From positions 6,638,823 to 6,702,822 of the forward strand of contig NZ_AP017422.1 in assembly GCF_002355595.1 (NCBI RefSeq): a DNA stretch of 64,000 nt, given 5' to 3'. The notes under the pieces were generated by a model. It was given only the letters and a program-made list of their open reading frames with translations. It did no database searches and was not told where the DNA came from. Shown in pieces: positions 1 to 8,683 of this stretch (position 1 is its first letter; each line of letters opens with the position of its first letter). Source of the DNA: Filimonas lacunae (lineage in GTDB: Bacteria > Bacteroidota > Bacteroidia > Chitinophagales > Chitinophagaceae). Both the position numbers and the translations under genes were made by a program.

Positions 1-254
1 GCTTTATCATTAGCAGGATCATAAAAGCTACCCGCTTCATCCGGATTACTGGCATGTATATGCCTGCTTTCCACCACCCAAATACTTACCCCTTCCATAC
101 GGCGGGTATATACATCGCGGGCGTTTTCAATGGCCATTTGTGCATCAGCTGCATGTAAGCTTCCTGCATGCTTATGATCCAGCCCCTGTTTACTCCGGAT
201 AAACACCTCCCACAAAGGCCAGCTTTTTTCATTGTCACTATTCGCAATCATCAT
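1..254 (-). CDS. paaB: PaaB, phenylacetyl-CoA epoxidase subunit B (3' end outside window)
   Basis: Small structural subunit of the 1,2-phenylacetyl-CoA epoxidase (PaaABCE), which activates the ring in aerobic phenylacetate degradation. Reading from the ATG at 254 (a second ATG lies at 251) gives about 84 residues containing WPLWEVFIRSKQGLDHKHAG near the N terminus and ESRHIHASNPDE later, typical of PaaB. The family is about 95 residues, so roughly ten C-terminal residues lie beyond base 1. It starts 16 bp after the paaA stop on the same strand, so it is almost certainly the second gene of a paa operon that continues to the left. Confidence 0.9.
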   Translation of the reverse strand, partial: MMIANSDNEKSWPLWEVFIRSKQGLDHKHAGSLHAADAQMAIENARDVYTRRMEGVSIWVVESRHIHASNPDEAGSFYDPANDK

Positions 255-270
255 ATATGTATTCTTTATG

Positions 271-1221
271 TTAAGCAGCTTCTACTGCTGCCTGGCGTTT
301 TTTACGTTTTTCGGCATAAGCAGTGGCCGCTTCGCGTACCCAGGCTCCATTGTCCCATGCATTTTTACGGGCATCTAATCTTTGTTTATTACAAGGGCCA
401 TTGCCACGGATAACATTGTTGAACTCTGTCCAGTCAATAGCACCAAAATCATAGTGCTGTCGCTCTTCATTCCATTTCAAATCCGGATCGGGCAACGTAA
501 AACCTAATATTTTTACCTGCTCGGCACAAACATCTACAAACTTCTGACGCAGTTCGTCGTTAGTAAAACGTTTGATCTTCCATTTCATGCTTTGAGCAGT
601 ATGTGGCGAAGCATCATCGTTAGGACCAAACATCATCACACTTGGCCACCACCAGCGATTAATTGATTCCTGCGCCATACGGCGTTGTTCAGGTGTGCCC
701 TGGGAAAGTATCAGCAATAGTTCAAAACCTTGGCGTTGATGAAAGCTTTCTTCCTTACATACCCTTACCATAGCACGTGCATAAGGGCCATAACTATTAC
801 GGCACAGCGGCACCTGGTTCATGATGGCGGCGCCATCTACCAGCCAGCCTACAGCGCCTATATCGGCCCAAGTAAGTGTGGGGTAATTGAATATAGAAGA
901 GTATTTAGCCTTTCCACTATGAAGTTGCTGGTACATCTGATCGCGGCTAATGCCCAACGTTTCGGCCGCAGAATACAGGTATAAACCGTGGCCGGCTTCA
1001 TCCTGTACTTTGGCCAGTAGAATAGCTTTACGTTTTAATGAAGGCGCACGTGTTATCCAGTTACCCTCAGGCAACATACCTATTATTTCACTATGTGCAT
1101 GCTGGCTTATCTGGCGTATTAAAGTTTGCCGGTAAGCATCAGGCATCCAGTCCTTCGGTTCGATTTTTATTTCCTGATCAATCTTGTCCTGGAAAATGTT
1201 TTCATTTTGTACGTCAGCCAT
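271..1221 (-). CDS. paaA: PaaA, phenylacetyl-CoA epoxidase catalytic subunit
   Basis: Di-iron oxygenase subunit that inserts oxygen into phenylacetyl-CoA to give the ring epoxide. The 316-residue length matches the family. Ferritin-like di-iron ligand segments are visible: E and H in KVQDEAGHG in the first half and EESFHQRQG in the second. I chose the ATG at 1221 ([10 protein letters not shown]); the frame extends only two codons further to a TTG at 1227. It is first in the visible paa operon, followed by paaB. The strong hairpin at 1336-1379 isolates it from the gene upstream, so a promoter should lie in 1222-1335. Confidence 0.94.
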   Translation of the reverse strand: MADVQNENIFQDKIDQEIKIEPKDWMPDAYRQTLIRQISQHAHSEIIGMLPEGNWITRAPSLKRKAILLAKVQDEAGHGLYLYSAAETLGISRDQMYQQLHSGKAKYSSIFNYPTLTWADIGAVGWLVDGAAIMNQVPLCRNSYGPYARAMVRVCKEESFHQRQGFELLLILSQGTPEQRRMAQESINRWWWPSVMMFGPNDDASPHTAQSMKWKIKRFTNDELRQKFVDVCAEQVKILGFTLPDPDLKWNEERQHYDFGAIDWTEFNNVIRGNGPCNKQRLDARKNAWDNGAWVREAATAYAEKRKKRQAAVEAA

Positions 1222-1335
1222 CCGCAATCATTTTGTGTAAATATAAGTTTTTTTGGCGGCAGCTAACTAATGTTAGTTTAAAATATCCCTAAACCTGTGT
1301 TTCCTATTCCATAACATATGTATCTGATTATCAGG

Positions 1336-1379
1336 CATAGAAAAAGGGAATGCGCTCACGCGCATTCCCTTTTTCTATG
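1336..1379 (-). terminator. Perfect 20-bp stem terminator hairpin
   Basis: Arms at 1336-1355 and 1360-1379 are perfectly complementary with a 4-nt loop. The AAAAAGGG/CCCTTTTT section supplies U-rich ends. It lies just after the stop of the beta-barrel gene (1396) and before paaA, so it probably ends the former; symmetry would let it work both ways. Confidence 0.85.
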
Positions 1380-1395
1380 AATAAATTCTTATGAT

Positions 1396-2025
1396 CTAGT
1401 TAATAACCAGTGCAATACCAATTTGCGCCTGGTTAGAATTCCATTTGTAGCCTTTAGTAGTGGGGATATCTAAAACATTAGATACTCCATAAGTGTAACG
1501 ACCAAAAATTCTAAACTTGTCTAGTGTTAAGGTTATACCACCCGCAACCGCAAATTCAGATTTTTTAAATGAAGGCTTGCTATCTTTTAACAGGTTATCG
1601 TCTTCATAAACCAACAGGTTGTATTGTGGACCAGCATCTACCGCAATAACGCTGGTTGCATGGAATCTGAACAACAAAGGCACACTTAAATAATGCAGCT
1701 TTATTTTCTCATCTGAGCTGGACAAAGCAACTCCATCCTCGAAGTAACGAGTTTGAAAATCGTCTGTGCGCTTTAAATTATGAAGAGAATAATATAATTC
1801 CGGAACAAAATCGAACCTTTTACTCAGTTTTACTTCTGCAAAAGCACCGAAATCAACCCCTTGTTGTAAAGAACTTTTAATACCCTCTCCTGAAATATTA
1901 GAAAAGTTCATACCCGCTTTTAAACCGTAGTAAACACGCTTGATTTTTTCTTTCTGCTTTTGCTGGGCTTGTACACCCGCAGCAGCGAAAGCCATTATAA
2001 CAAGCAATAAAAACGCCCTTTTCAT
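1396..2025 (-). CDS. Outer-membrane beta-barrel protein (porin family)
   Basis: Predicted secreted outer-membrane protein of 209 residues. A signal peptide is clear (MKRAFLLLVIMAFAAAGVQA then QQ). The start is placed at 2025 because that ATG begins the signal peptide; the frame runs 11 codons further upstream without adding a sensible N terminus. The mature part has alternating strands (YYGLKAGMNFSNISG, FDFVPELYYSL, KFRIFGRYTYGVSNVLD, AQIGIALVIN) as in the small OMP_b-brl_2-type barrels common in Bacteroidota. Function unknown; these are often annotated PorT-like. It appears monocistronic, ending in the hairpin at 1336-1379. Confidence 0.75.
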   Translation of the reverse strand: MKRAFLLLVIMAFAAAGVQAQQKQKEKIKRVYYGLKAGMNFSNISGEGIKSSLQQGVDFGAFAEVKLSKRFDFVPELYYSLHNLKRTDDFQTRYFEDGVALSSSDEKIKLHYLSVPLLFRFHATSVIAVDAGPQYNLLVYEDDNLLKDSKPSFKKSEFAVAGGITLTLDKFRIFGRYTYGVSNVLDIPTTKGYKWNSNQAQIGIALVIN

Positions 2026-2140
2026 GAAACGATATTTTAAAGGTTGATGAATATACACAATGATAATTGATAGCTAAAGCAGGATATTGTTATTATAGAC
2101 AAGCCCTGTTTTTATGTCTGCAAACATAAGCAGTTGCTCT

Positions 2141-2497
2141 TTAGGATAACCAACTAAATAAACCGCTCTCTTCTATCCCTACAAAAATGCCATCCTGCCG
2201 TTGCTCTACAACATATGTTTTTAAATAATACCCTTCTCCGGTTACATTACGCCCGTTTTGCATATTAAACTTATAACGATGCAATGGACACACCACATTT
2301 CCTACAGCATCCATAAAGCCATCGGCCATAATGCCACTGGCATGCGGACATTTATGTGCAAAGGCAAATATGTTATCTGCTGTGCGGCCTAATGTAATTT
2401 TCTTACCTCCGGCTTCTGTTATCAGCATGTTGTTAGACTGCCAGGGCAGCTCTGTTGCTGCATCAGCCAGTTTATGCCAGGTAATTTTTTTTGCCAT
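2141..2497 (-). CDS. Rieske [2Fe-2S] domain protein
   Basis: Small ferredoxin-like protein of 118 residues made of a single Rieske domain. The cluster ligands are visible as CPHASG (CxH) and CPLHRY (CxxH), separated by a short loop. Free-standing Rieske proteins of this size usually serve as electron carriers or small subunits of oxygenase or nitrite-reductase systems; which partner it serves cannot be told. It starts 9 bp after the hflX stop on the same strand, so the two are probably co-transcribed. Confidence 0.85.
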   Translation of the reverse strand: MAKKITWHKLADAATELPWQSNNMLITEAGGKKITLGRTADNIFAFAHKCPHASGIMADGFMDAVGNVVCPLHRYKFNMQNGRNVTGEGYYLKTYVVEQRQDGIFVGIEESGLFSWLS

Positions 2498-2506
2498 AGC
2501 AGCCGA

Positions 2507-3697
2507 TTAATAGAAGTGAGCTGTTTTGTATGGGTATCTGATTTTATACATATCACGTACCCGTGTTAATATAAAATCACGCAGGTTGTCAATGTTGATT
2601 CTTTCCAATGCCGATACAAAAATGCAGTTGTTGTCGGTGATATGCTCCCATTTCTCACGCAGCTCTCTCAATATCTCCTGCTTTACATCTGCTTCCAGCC
2701 ACGAATCAAAGTTCTTCTCTTCATATAAATCCATTTTGTTAAAAATGGTAAGAATAGGTTTTTCGAAGGCTTTTAATTCCTGTAGCGTTTTATTTACCAC
2801 ACCAATATGCTCCTCATGCTGCGCGTGTGATATATCCACCACATGTAGTAGTATATCGGCTTCACGCACTTCATCCAGTGTGCTTTTAAAACTCTCTACC
2901 AGGTGGTGTGGTAATTTTCTGATAAACCCTACGGTATCACTCAGCAGGAAAGGCGTGTTTTCAAACACCACTTTGCGGGTAGTAGTATCTAACGTGGCAA
3001 ACAGTTTATTCTCTGCAAACACCTCACTTTTACTCAGCAGGTTCATAATCGTGCTTTTGCCCACATTGGTATACCCCACCAGGGAAACACGTATAAACTC
3101 GCCCCGCTCTTTACGCTGTGTAAACGCCTGCTTGTCAAATTCACTCAAACGCTTGCGCAGTAAAGAAATTTTATCTTTTACAATACGACGGTCCGTTTCA
3201 ATTTCTGTTTCACCGGGGCCCCTGGTACCAATACCACCACCCTGGCGTTCCAGGTGTTTCCACATCCCTTTCAGGCGTGGTAACAGGTATTGATATTGCG
3301 CTAACTCTACCTGCACTTTCGCAGGTGCTGTGCGGGCTCGGCGGGCAAAAATGTCCAGTATCAAATCGCTTCGGTCAATGGTTTTGGTACCCAGTTCTTT
3401 CTCAATGTTGATGATTTGCGAACCGGTTAACTCATCGTCGAAAATAATCAGGTCAATTTCCTTGCCCTGTATATATTGCTTTATCTGTTCCAGTTTGCCC
3501 TTTCCAATAAAGGTGCGGCTATCCGGGTGAGGTAATTTTTGAGTGAATTTTTTAACAGCAGTAGCGCCTGCTGTTTCTGCCAGAAATGCCAGTTCGTCAA
3601 GGTATTCTTCCACCTGCTCGTTGGTTTGGTCTTTTTGAACAAGACCTACCAGCACCGCCTTTTCTTCACTTTTAATTGTCTGTTGCTTCTCTATCAA
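2507..3697 (-). CDS. hflX: GTPase HflX
   Basis: Ribosome-associated GTPase of the Obg/HflX group, linked in other bacteria to rescue of stalled ribosomes under stress. The 396-residue protein has the N-terminal HflX domain with HPDSRTFIGKGK and IFDDELTGSQ, the glycine-rich linker GGGIGTRGPGETEIETDRR (about 153-171), a P-loop GYTNVGKS (208-215), DTVG (254-257) and NKMD (320-323). The first codon is TTG at 3697; no in-frame ATG is near. A -7 element TAAATTTG (minus strand, 3715-3722) sits at the right distance for a short leader. The Rieske gene follows at once. Confidence 0.95.
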   Translation of the reverse strand: MIEKQQTIKSEEKAVLVGLVQKDQTNEQVEEYLDELAFLAETAGATAVKKFTQKLPHPDSRTFIGKGKLEQIKQYIQGKEIDLIIFDDELTGSQIINIEKELGTKTIDRSDLILDIFARRARTAPAKVQVELAQYQYLLPRLKGMWKHLERQGGGIGTRGPGETEIETDRRIVKDKISLLRKRLSEFDKQAFTQRKERGEFIRVSLVGYTNVGKSTIMNLLSKSEVFAENKLFATLDTTTRKVVFENTPFLLSDTVGFIRKLPHHLVESFKSTLDEVREADILLHVVDISHAQHEEHIGVVNKTLQELKAFEKPILTIFNKMDLYEEKNFDSWLEADVKQEILRELREKWEHITDNNCIFVSALERINIDNLRDFILTRVRDMYKIRYPYKTAHFY

Positions 3698-3714
3698 ATG
3701 ACTACTATTTTATG

Positions 3715-3722
3715 CAAATTTA
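3715..3722 (-). promoter_or_regulatory. Bacteroidota-type -7 element for hflX
   Basis: Reads TAAATTTG on the minus strand, matching the TAnnTTTG consensus of the Bacteroidota primary sigma factor. A weak -33 match (TTGG) lies about 17 bp upstream. The hflX start codon is 18 bp downstream. Confidence 0.5.
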
Positions 3723-3747
3723 GTTGAAGGAGTTCTATGCCAATAAA

Positions 3748-3802
3748 AAATGGTTGACAAGCTGAAAAGGAAGATATTTCCAGTTCAATTTGTCAACCAT
3801 TT
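3748..3802 (-). terminator. Terminator hairpin between the OMP gene (3824) and hflX
   Basis: Inverted repeat AAATGGTTGACAA (3748-3760) and TTGTCAACCATTT (3790-3802) with a 29-nt loop. On the minus strand the second arm runs into a T-rich tract. It lies directly downstream of the stop at 3824. Confidence 0.7.
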
Positions 3803-3823
3803 ATATAAAGTAATGTGTTTTAA

Positions 3824-4564
3824 CTATAAACCGCTAAATGTAAGACCAATCTGGTAAGGACGAATTTCCGGACCTGCACCTGATTTCAGGAAAGAGGTAA
3901 TGGAATAAGCTCCTGACAAGGAAATATGGCCTAAACCAATACGACCAGTTGCCGCCAAACGTGTACTGTTAATAAAATGCTTATCACTTTCCTTCATGAT
4001 ATAAGAACCGCTGTAAATGCTACTTCCAGCGCTGTTAATCGCATTTTTACCCTTGGTATAAGCTTTTAATAATAAGCCCAGCTTTAAGCCTGCTGCAAAT
4101 TTGAAGCCTTTACCGGTTTCAGGATTTTGAGAATACCTGATCTCTACAGGCACATCAAAATAGATAGAGGTAAGCTTAAACTTCTTATAGTGGTTGGTAG
4201 AAGCAGAAGACACATCTGTAAAAGGCAAAGTAGAACTTGTTGCTTTCAGGTTCACATACTTGTCTTTAAAGAAGATGTTGTCACTTCCAATACCCGCACC
4301 TATCCCTAAACTATAGTTAGGGTTACTTTTAAAAGGCTTGTCCAGCATGAAATAGATGTTAAAGTGCCTTGAAAAACCTCCCGGTTTGGCACTATCAGGC
4401 ACGGCAGACCATCCTGACACCCCATACTGAATCATCAAATGATCGTTTGCACGATTACTTAAGTCAAACATTCCAGACTTTTTCACAGTCTTACTAGAAT
4501 CCTGTGCCTTTAGCGAACCTATAGCAGCCAGTGCAATACAAGCTGCAAATACTCTTTTCATCAT
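3824..4564 (-). CDS. Outer-membrane beta-barrel protein (porin family)
   Basis: Predicted secreted protein of 246 residues with signal peptide MMKRVFAACIALAAIGSLKA and a mature part rich in alternating strands (FSRHFNIYFMLDKPF, YSLGIGAGIGSDNIFF, IYFDVPVEIRYSQN, FKFAAGLKLGLLLKAY). The last residues (PYQIGLTFSGL) resemble a barrel-closing strand. This is the general PF13568-like barrel family of Bacteroidota; no ligand or role can be inferred. Two adjacent ATGs (4564, 4561) could each be the start. It is flanked by a terminator at 3748-3802 and a divergent receiver gene. Confidence 0.7.
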   Translation of the reverse strand: MMKRVFAACIALAAIGSLKAQDSSKTVKKSGMFDLSNRANDHLMIQYGVSGWSAVPDSAKPGGFSRHFNIYFMLDKPFKSNPNYSLGIGAGIGSDNIFFKDKYVNLKATSSTLPFTDVSSASTNHYKKFKLTSIYFDVPVEIRYSQNPETGKGFKFAAGLKLGLLLKAYTKGKNAINSAGSSIYSGSYIMKESDKHFINSTRLAATGRIGLGHISLSGAYSITSFLKSGAGPEIRPYQIGLTFSGL

Positions 4565-4772
4565 GCAGTTTTTGTTAACCGGGCAAAAATAACAGAAATG
4601 GATTCACATATCAGGTTAAAAATTAGCCAAATTGAATAATCAGGGTAAAAAAATAAACCGCTATCCCTTAGATTCTGATTTCCCGGTTTAAAAAAAGTAT
4701 CCTAATTTCAAAACCATTAAAGAGGATTTGCCCTAATATCCCCAAAACCAAAGCTTTTTTTGAATCTAAGCT

Positions 4773-5162
4773 ATGAAAATATTAATTGTAGAAGATGAGC
4801 CGTTTATTTTACAAACGCTGGAAGAATGCTTGAAATCGGGCGGTTATGAGGTAATCACTGCACGTGACGGTCGTGATGCATTGATATCATTGCAGAAAAG
4901 CCCGCCTGATTTAATATTAACTGACATCATGATGCCCTACACTTCAGGGCTGGAACTAATAGGTATTACCCGTTCTTCTGGTCGTATGGAAATTCCTATT
5001 ATCGTGCTTTCCGGCATAGATGAAGAAGCCACTGTAATGGAAGCTTTTCGCCTGGGCGCCGATGATTTTATATCCAAACCATTCAACGCCCCCGAATTGT
5101 TACTGCGGGTAAAGCGACTATTATTAATAAGTCCGCGTAAAAACAATAAAACCGCTTCCTGA
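4773..5162 (+). CDS. Stand-alone response-regulator receiver protein
   Basis: A single receiver (CheY-like) domain of 129 residues with no output domain. Phosphorylation site D51 (LILTDIMMP), acidic pocket E7-D8 (VEDEP) and conserved K in FISKPF are visible. Such proteins work by contacting other proteins or as phosphate sinks in phosphorelays. Its stop lies one base from the end of the convergent NarL-type regulator, but it is on the opposite strand with its own promoter, so no functional link to that pair can be assumed. Confidence 0.85.
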   Translation: MKILIVEDEPFILQTLEECLKSGGYEVITARDGRDALISLQKSPPDLILTDIMMPYTSGLELIGITRSSGRMEIPIIVLSGIDEEATVMEAFRLGADDFISKPFNAPELLLRVKRLLLISPRKNNKTAS

Positions 5163-5163
5163 A

Positions 5164-5802
5164 CTAAATTTTAAACAACCCGTTTCTGATAGCATACAAC
5201 ACCAGCCCAACACGTGAGGTGGTGTCCAGCTTATCAAATAAGCTGCTACGCAAACTTTCTACGGTACGGGGCGCAATGTTCATGTCACTGGCCATTTCTT
5301 TATACGACTTCTCCGAGCAACAAAGCCGGAGAAACTGTACTTCCTTTTCGTTCAGATCGTGTACTTCCCTTGCATCTACGCCTTTATTAATAAAGTGCAC
5401 CATTTTGCCCGATACCAGCTCGTTGGTACAATAACCTTTGTGCACAATGCTGTGTAACGAGGAGCGCAACACCTCGGGTTTGCTGTCTTTCAGCATATAA
5501 CCACGGGCTCCGTTACGCAACATGCGTATGATAGAAGCATCATTATCTAACATGGAAAGTACCAGTATCTTAATCTCGGGGCGGTTTTCTTTGATCCATT
5601 TGGCCGTTTCAAAACCATCCATTTCGGGCATATTAATATCTAATAGCACCACGTCCGGATCGGTGTTGGTTTGGAGTTGCTGAATAAAGTGTTTTCCGTT
5701 ATCAGCTTCAAAAATTACCTGGTAATGGCCAAAACTGGTTATAACAGCCGACAAACCGCTTCTCAATAAAGCATGGTCGTCTACCAAAGCTATTTTAATC
5801 AT
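5164..5802 (-). CDS. NarL/LuxR-family DNA-binding response regulator
   Basis: Two-component transcription regulator of 212 residues. An N-terminal receiver domain has phospho-acceptor D55 (VVLLDINMPEMDG); the C-terminal LuxR-type helix-turn-helix covers about 145-205 (LNEKEVQFLRLCCSEKSYKEM, then APRTVESLRSSLFDKL). It follows the histidine kinase gene by 15 bp on the same strand, so the two form a cognate pair. The 13-bp inverted repeat in the kinase leader (6589-6621) is a candidate site for autoregulation. Targets unknown. Confidence 0.92.
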   Translation of the reverse strand: MIKIALVDDHALLRSGLSAVITSFGHYQVIFEADNGKHFIQQLQTNTDPDVVLLDINMPEMDGFETAKWIKENRPEIKILVLSMLDNDASIIRMLRNGARGYMLKDSKPEVLRSSLHSIVHKGYCTNELVSGKMVHFINKGVDAREVHDLNEKEVQFLRLCCSEKSYKEMASDMNIAPRTVESLRSSLFDKLDTTSRVGLVLYAIRNGLFKI

Positions 5803-5817
5803 ACCGTGTGTGTATTC

Positions 5818-6546
5818 TTATAAGGGTTGTAAAGTAATGGCTACTTCTGTGCCCTGGCCCGGTGCTGTATCAATAGTCATTTGTGCATTCACCAGCCTGG
5901 CACGTTGTTGCAGATTTTTAAGGCCGATTCCTGTTTTGGAATCATCCATGTTGTCCTTATCAAATCCCACCCCATCATCTTTCACAGACAGCACGACCGC
6001 ATTTTCTGCCGTGTGCAAATGTACTGTTATCAGGCCAGCCTGAGCATGTTTTAAGATATTATTGAATAATTCCTGCACCATTCTGAATACAATAATTACC
6101 TGTTCTTCATGTAACAGGCAATCAATATCCCCACCCGTGAGAGTGGTATGTATCGACGCCGCTTTTTCAATCATATACAACTCATGAGCAATCGCCGCCT
6201 TTAATCCAATGTCAGCGATTTTCTCGCCATTCAAACTTTTGCTTAAATCCCGCAGATCGGAAATGGCTTTTCCCACCAGCTCGTCTGTCATACTTAATTT
6301 CTCCTGCAGGTTGCCCTCATGAATGGTATTAAGGTTAAGCTTGACCAGGCTTAACACCTGCCCTATATTATCGTGTATTTCCTGGCTGATGTTACGAAAG
6401 GTTTGCTCCTGTATTTCCAGTTGGGATTGTAATAATATATGCTCATACTGACTTTGCATATGATGCAGGTCGGCCTGGTGCATGGCTCTTCGCTTAAGCA
6501 GTTGCACAATAAGCAGGTAAAAGAATATGGTAAAGAATAGAAGCAT
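5818..6546 (-). CDS. Sensor histidine kinase (HisKA_3/NarX-like)
   Basis: Membrane histidine kinase of 242 residues, partner of the downstream regulator. One N-terminal membrane helix (LLFFTIFFYLLIVQLLK) is followed by a coiled segment, the dimerisation/phosphoacceptor region with H58 (ISQEIHDNIGQVLSLVKL) and an HATPase_c domain with N box (ELFNNILKHAQ, about 159-169), DDGVGF (190-195) and GIGLKN (206-211). No periplasmic or recognisable sensory domain is present, so the signal is probably read through the membrane helix or a partner protein. Confidence 0.92.
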   Translation of the reverse strand: MLLFFTIFFYLLIVQLLKRRAMHQADLHHMQSQYEHILLQSQLEIQEQTFRNISQEIHDNIGQVLSLVKLNLNTIHEGNLQEKLSMTDELVGKAISDLRDLSKSLNGEKIADIGLKAAIAHELYMIEKAASIHTTLTGGDIDCLLHEEQVIIVFRMVQELFNNILKHAQAGLITVHLHTAENAVVLSVKDDGVGFDKDNMDDSKTGIGLKNLQQRARLVNAQMTIDTAPGQGTEVAITLQPL

Positions 6547-6923
6547 TGTAGCGGCGGCTATAATAAAATGATACAGATTATTGATACAGCTTTAAGCTAT
6601 AACGGGTATATAGCTTAAAGCGTTGGGTATTGTATATAAAAAAAGAGCAGCCGCTCTTCTTTACCGACCTTCTTCTGTAAGCATAGGTGTACTATTGCGG
6701 TTAGCAACGGCATATACGTATCGCTGTAAAACAACAATTTCATGATGCAATAGTATTCATTTGGGTTTTCCTGCTTATAGTTTTCTCAATCAGAATTCCG
6801 GACAAAGAAACAGTAGTATGCGTAAGCATGCGAGCAGTTTCCCCCAGCTGTTACTGTGATTTTTCACGCACCCGTTTTGAAAAAAATGGCTATAGCTTCC
6901 CCCTCTATCCCTAACTTTACCGT
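6547..6923. other. 377-bp divergent intergenic region with two hairpins
   Basis: It holds promoters for the histidine kinase (minus) and the aminotransferase (plus). A perfect 13-bp inverted repeat with a 7-nt loop spans 6589-6621. A 6-bp hairpin (6643-6658) followed on the minus strand by seven T looks like a terminator, although no annotated gene lies upstream of it on that strand. A 42-codon minus-strand reading frame (6743 to 6615) overlaps it; I cannot tell whether it is translated. Confidence 0.5.
6589..6621. promoter_or_regulatory. 13-bp inverted repeat in the histidine-kinase leader
   Basis: Arms 6589-6601 (GCTTTAAGCTATA) and 6609-6621 are perfectly complementary. There is no U tract after it, so it reads better as a dimeric regulator site than as a terminator. 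It sits 43-75 bp upstream of the kinase ATG, a plausible position for binding by the NarL-type regulator. Confidence 0.4.
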
Positions 6924-8183
6924 ATGAGTAAACTTAGTACGCTTGCCGAGACTTTAATAGGTTCTGAAATAGTGCGTTTGGGAAATGAAATTAACGACCG
7001 CATCAGACAGGGTGAAAAGATTTACAATTATACCATTGGCGACTTCGACCCCGCTATTTTTCCTATTCCTAAAGAACTGGAACAACTTATTATTGAAAGC
7101 TACCAGAAAGGCTACACCAATTATCCTCCGGGTGATGGGTTAGGCGAACTGCGTTCTGCCGTTGCTTCTTTTATAAAAGATTGGGAGGGCATAGAATATG
7201 CTCCTAACGAAGTATTAATTGCAGCCGGCGGCCGTCCATTGATCTATACCATTTTCAAAACGATAGTAGACGCTGGCGATAAAGTGATTTATGCAGTTCC
7301 TTCCTGGAACAATAACCACTATACGCACTTAACCAATGCGCAGCATTGCGTAATAGAAGCAACCCCCGAAAATAATTTCATGCCACTGGCAGCTGACATT
7401 GCCCCACACATTAAAGGCGCAGCACTTATTTGTTTGTGTACCCCACAAAACCCTACTGGCACCACCTTGCCAGAAGCGGAACTGAAAAAAATATGTGACC
7501 TGGTATTAGCCGAAAACGCCAGTCGTGGTGAAGATGAAAAGAAACTGTATGTGATGTACGATCAAATGTACTGGACACTCACCTACGGTAACACGCAACA
7601 CGCCAATCCTATTTCAGTAAACCCTGCAATGAAGCCTTATACCATTTTTGTGGATGGTATGTCTAAAGCTTTTGCAGCAACAGGCGTACGTGTAGGTTGG
7701 GCATTAGGTCCCGTGCATGTAATTAATAAAATGAAAGCCCTGCTAAGTCATCTGGGAGCCTGGAGCCCTATGGCAGAACAAAAAGCAGCAGCGTTATACT
7801 TACAGCAAAAGCCAGCCATCGAAAAATACCTGGCGCATTATAAGCAGGAACTGGAAGAAAGACTTACCGGCATTTATAATGGCTTTATTGCATTGAAACA
7901 GAAAGGTTATGCGGTAGACGCTGTTGCCCCACAAGCAGCAATCTATCTTACTATTCAATTAAACCTGGCTGGTAAGAAAACAGAAGATGGTACCGTATTG
8001 GAAGATCAGAATGCCGTTACCAGCTATATATTAGGCAAAGCAAAACTGGCAGTGGTGCCTTTCTATGCTTTTGGAGCTGATAAACAATCACCCTGGTACC
8101 GTTTGAGTGTTGGCACCTGTAAGAAGGAAGAAATTACAGCCATGCTGGCAGGTTTGGAAGCTGCGCTGGCAGCACTTCAATAG
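6924..8183 (+). CDS. Class I/II PLP-dependent aminotransferase
   Basis: Fold-type I aminotransferase of 419 residues, probably aspartate-aminotransferase-like. Visible features: substrate-site YTIGDFDP (36-43), YPPGDGLGELR, W128 (PSWNNNHY), N176 in TPQNPTGT, D213 (MYDQMYW), the Schiff-base K248 in DGMSKAFAATGVRVGWA, and an Arg in the C-terminal WYRLSVGT. The exact amino donor cannot be deduced. It stands alone: divergent from the kinase and convergent with a small unknown gene. Confidence 0.88.
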   Translation: MSKLSTLAETLIGSEIVRLGNEINDRIRQGEKIYNYTIGDFDPAIFPIPKELEQLIIESYQKGYTNYPPGDGLGELRSAVASFIKDWEGIEYAPNEVLIAAGGRPLIYTIFKTIVDAGDKVIYAVPSWNNNHYTHLTNAQHCVIEATPENNFMPLAADIAPHIKGAALICLCTPQNPTGTTLPEAELKKICDLVLAENASRGEDEKKLYVMYDQMYWTLTYGNTQHANPISVNPAMKPYTIFVDGMSKAFAATGVRVGWALGPVHVINKMKALLSHLGAWSPMAEQKAAALYLQQKPAIEKYLAHYKQELEERLTGIYNGFIALKQKGYAVDAVAPQAAIYLTIQLNLAGKKTEDGTVLEDQNAVTSYILGKAKLAVVPFYAFGADKQSPWYRLSVGTCKKEEITAMLAGLEAALAALQ

Positions 8184-8199
8184 AAGTGGTAGTTACGGA

Positions 8200-8451
8200 T
8201 TAATTTTTATTATTGATAAATACAAAGGGTTTCACATCCTTTCTTGCCTGAAGCACCTTACAAATTGCGGCAGGTTTTACGATGACTTTGTGCCTGTTAA
8301 TGTCGATTACTTCGTTAACGGCACAAAAGACATTCATGTTTTCTACATGATACAGCAATTCATTCAGCGATTCTACCTCTTGTTCAAGCGCCTCAGGATC
8401 GGATTCATCTCTCCTTGTAAGTACCAGTAAATCTCTATTCTGACTAAACAT
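8200..8451 (-). CDS. Small protein of unknown function (83 aa)
   Basis: Unrecognised 83-residue cytoplasmic-looking protein. It has an acidic helical first half (DESDPEALEQEVESLNELLYHVENMN) and a basic second half (DINRHKVIVKPAAICKVLQARK). Composition is protein-like and it fills the space between the aminotransferase and the small lipoprotein gene upstream on the same strand. The opposite-strand frame over the same bases is poorer in composition. No clear ribosome-binding site, which is normal here. Confidence 0.5.
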   Translation of the reverse strand: MFSQNRDLLVLTRRDESDPEALEQEVESLNELLYHVENMNVFCAVNEVIDINRHKVIVKPAAICKVLQARKDVKPFVFINNKN

Positions 8452-8491
8452 ATCTCACACCCTGGTTTTACACTATATTGGACATTTTAAA

Positions 8492-8623
8492 TTAACCAAC
8501 AATGCCTCTGCGAGGAGGACAACCACACTTGCTCTTATAGGAGTTGCCAAAAATCCCGCACGATGCCATCAGCACACTTATTAATAACAATAAAAAAATA
8601 GTTTGGTTTATCTTACGCCCCAT
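8492..8623 (-). CDS. Small putative lipoprotein (43 aa)
   Basis: A 43-residue reading frame beginning at the ATG at 8623: a short basic start, a hydrophobic stretch (IFLLLLISVLMA), then a lipobox-like ASC followed by GIFGNSYKSKCGCPPRRG. Tiny lipoproteins of this shape (about 20 mature residues with a CGxCP- or CGCP-like core) are common in Bacteroidota and have no known function. It lies upstream of the 83-aa gene on the same strand, separated by 40 bp. Confidence 0.6.
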   Translation of the reverse strand: MGRKINQTIFLLLLISVLMASCGIFGNSYKSKCGCPPRRGIVG

Positions 8624-8683
8624 ATAATTATGTGTGTTTCTAAATTACGGTAAATTAAGTACAAAACAGGTAGTAAACTCATT

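Noticed and set aside
8107-8430. Plus-strand reading frame of 107 aa overlapping the aminotransferase end
   Set aside because: Overlaps the real gene by 77 bp in another frame and runs antisense to the better 83-aa candidate.
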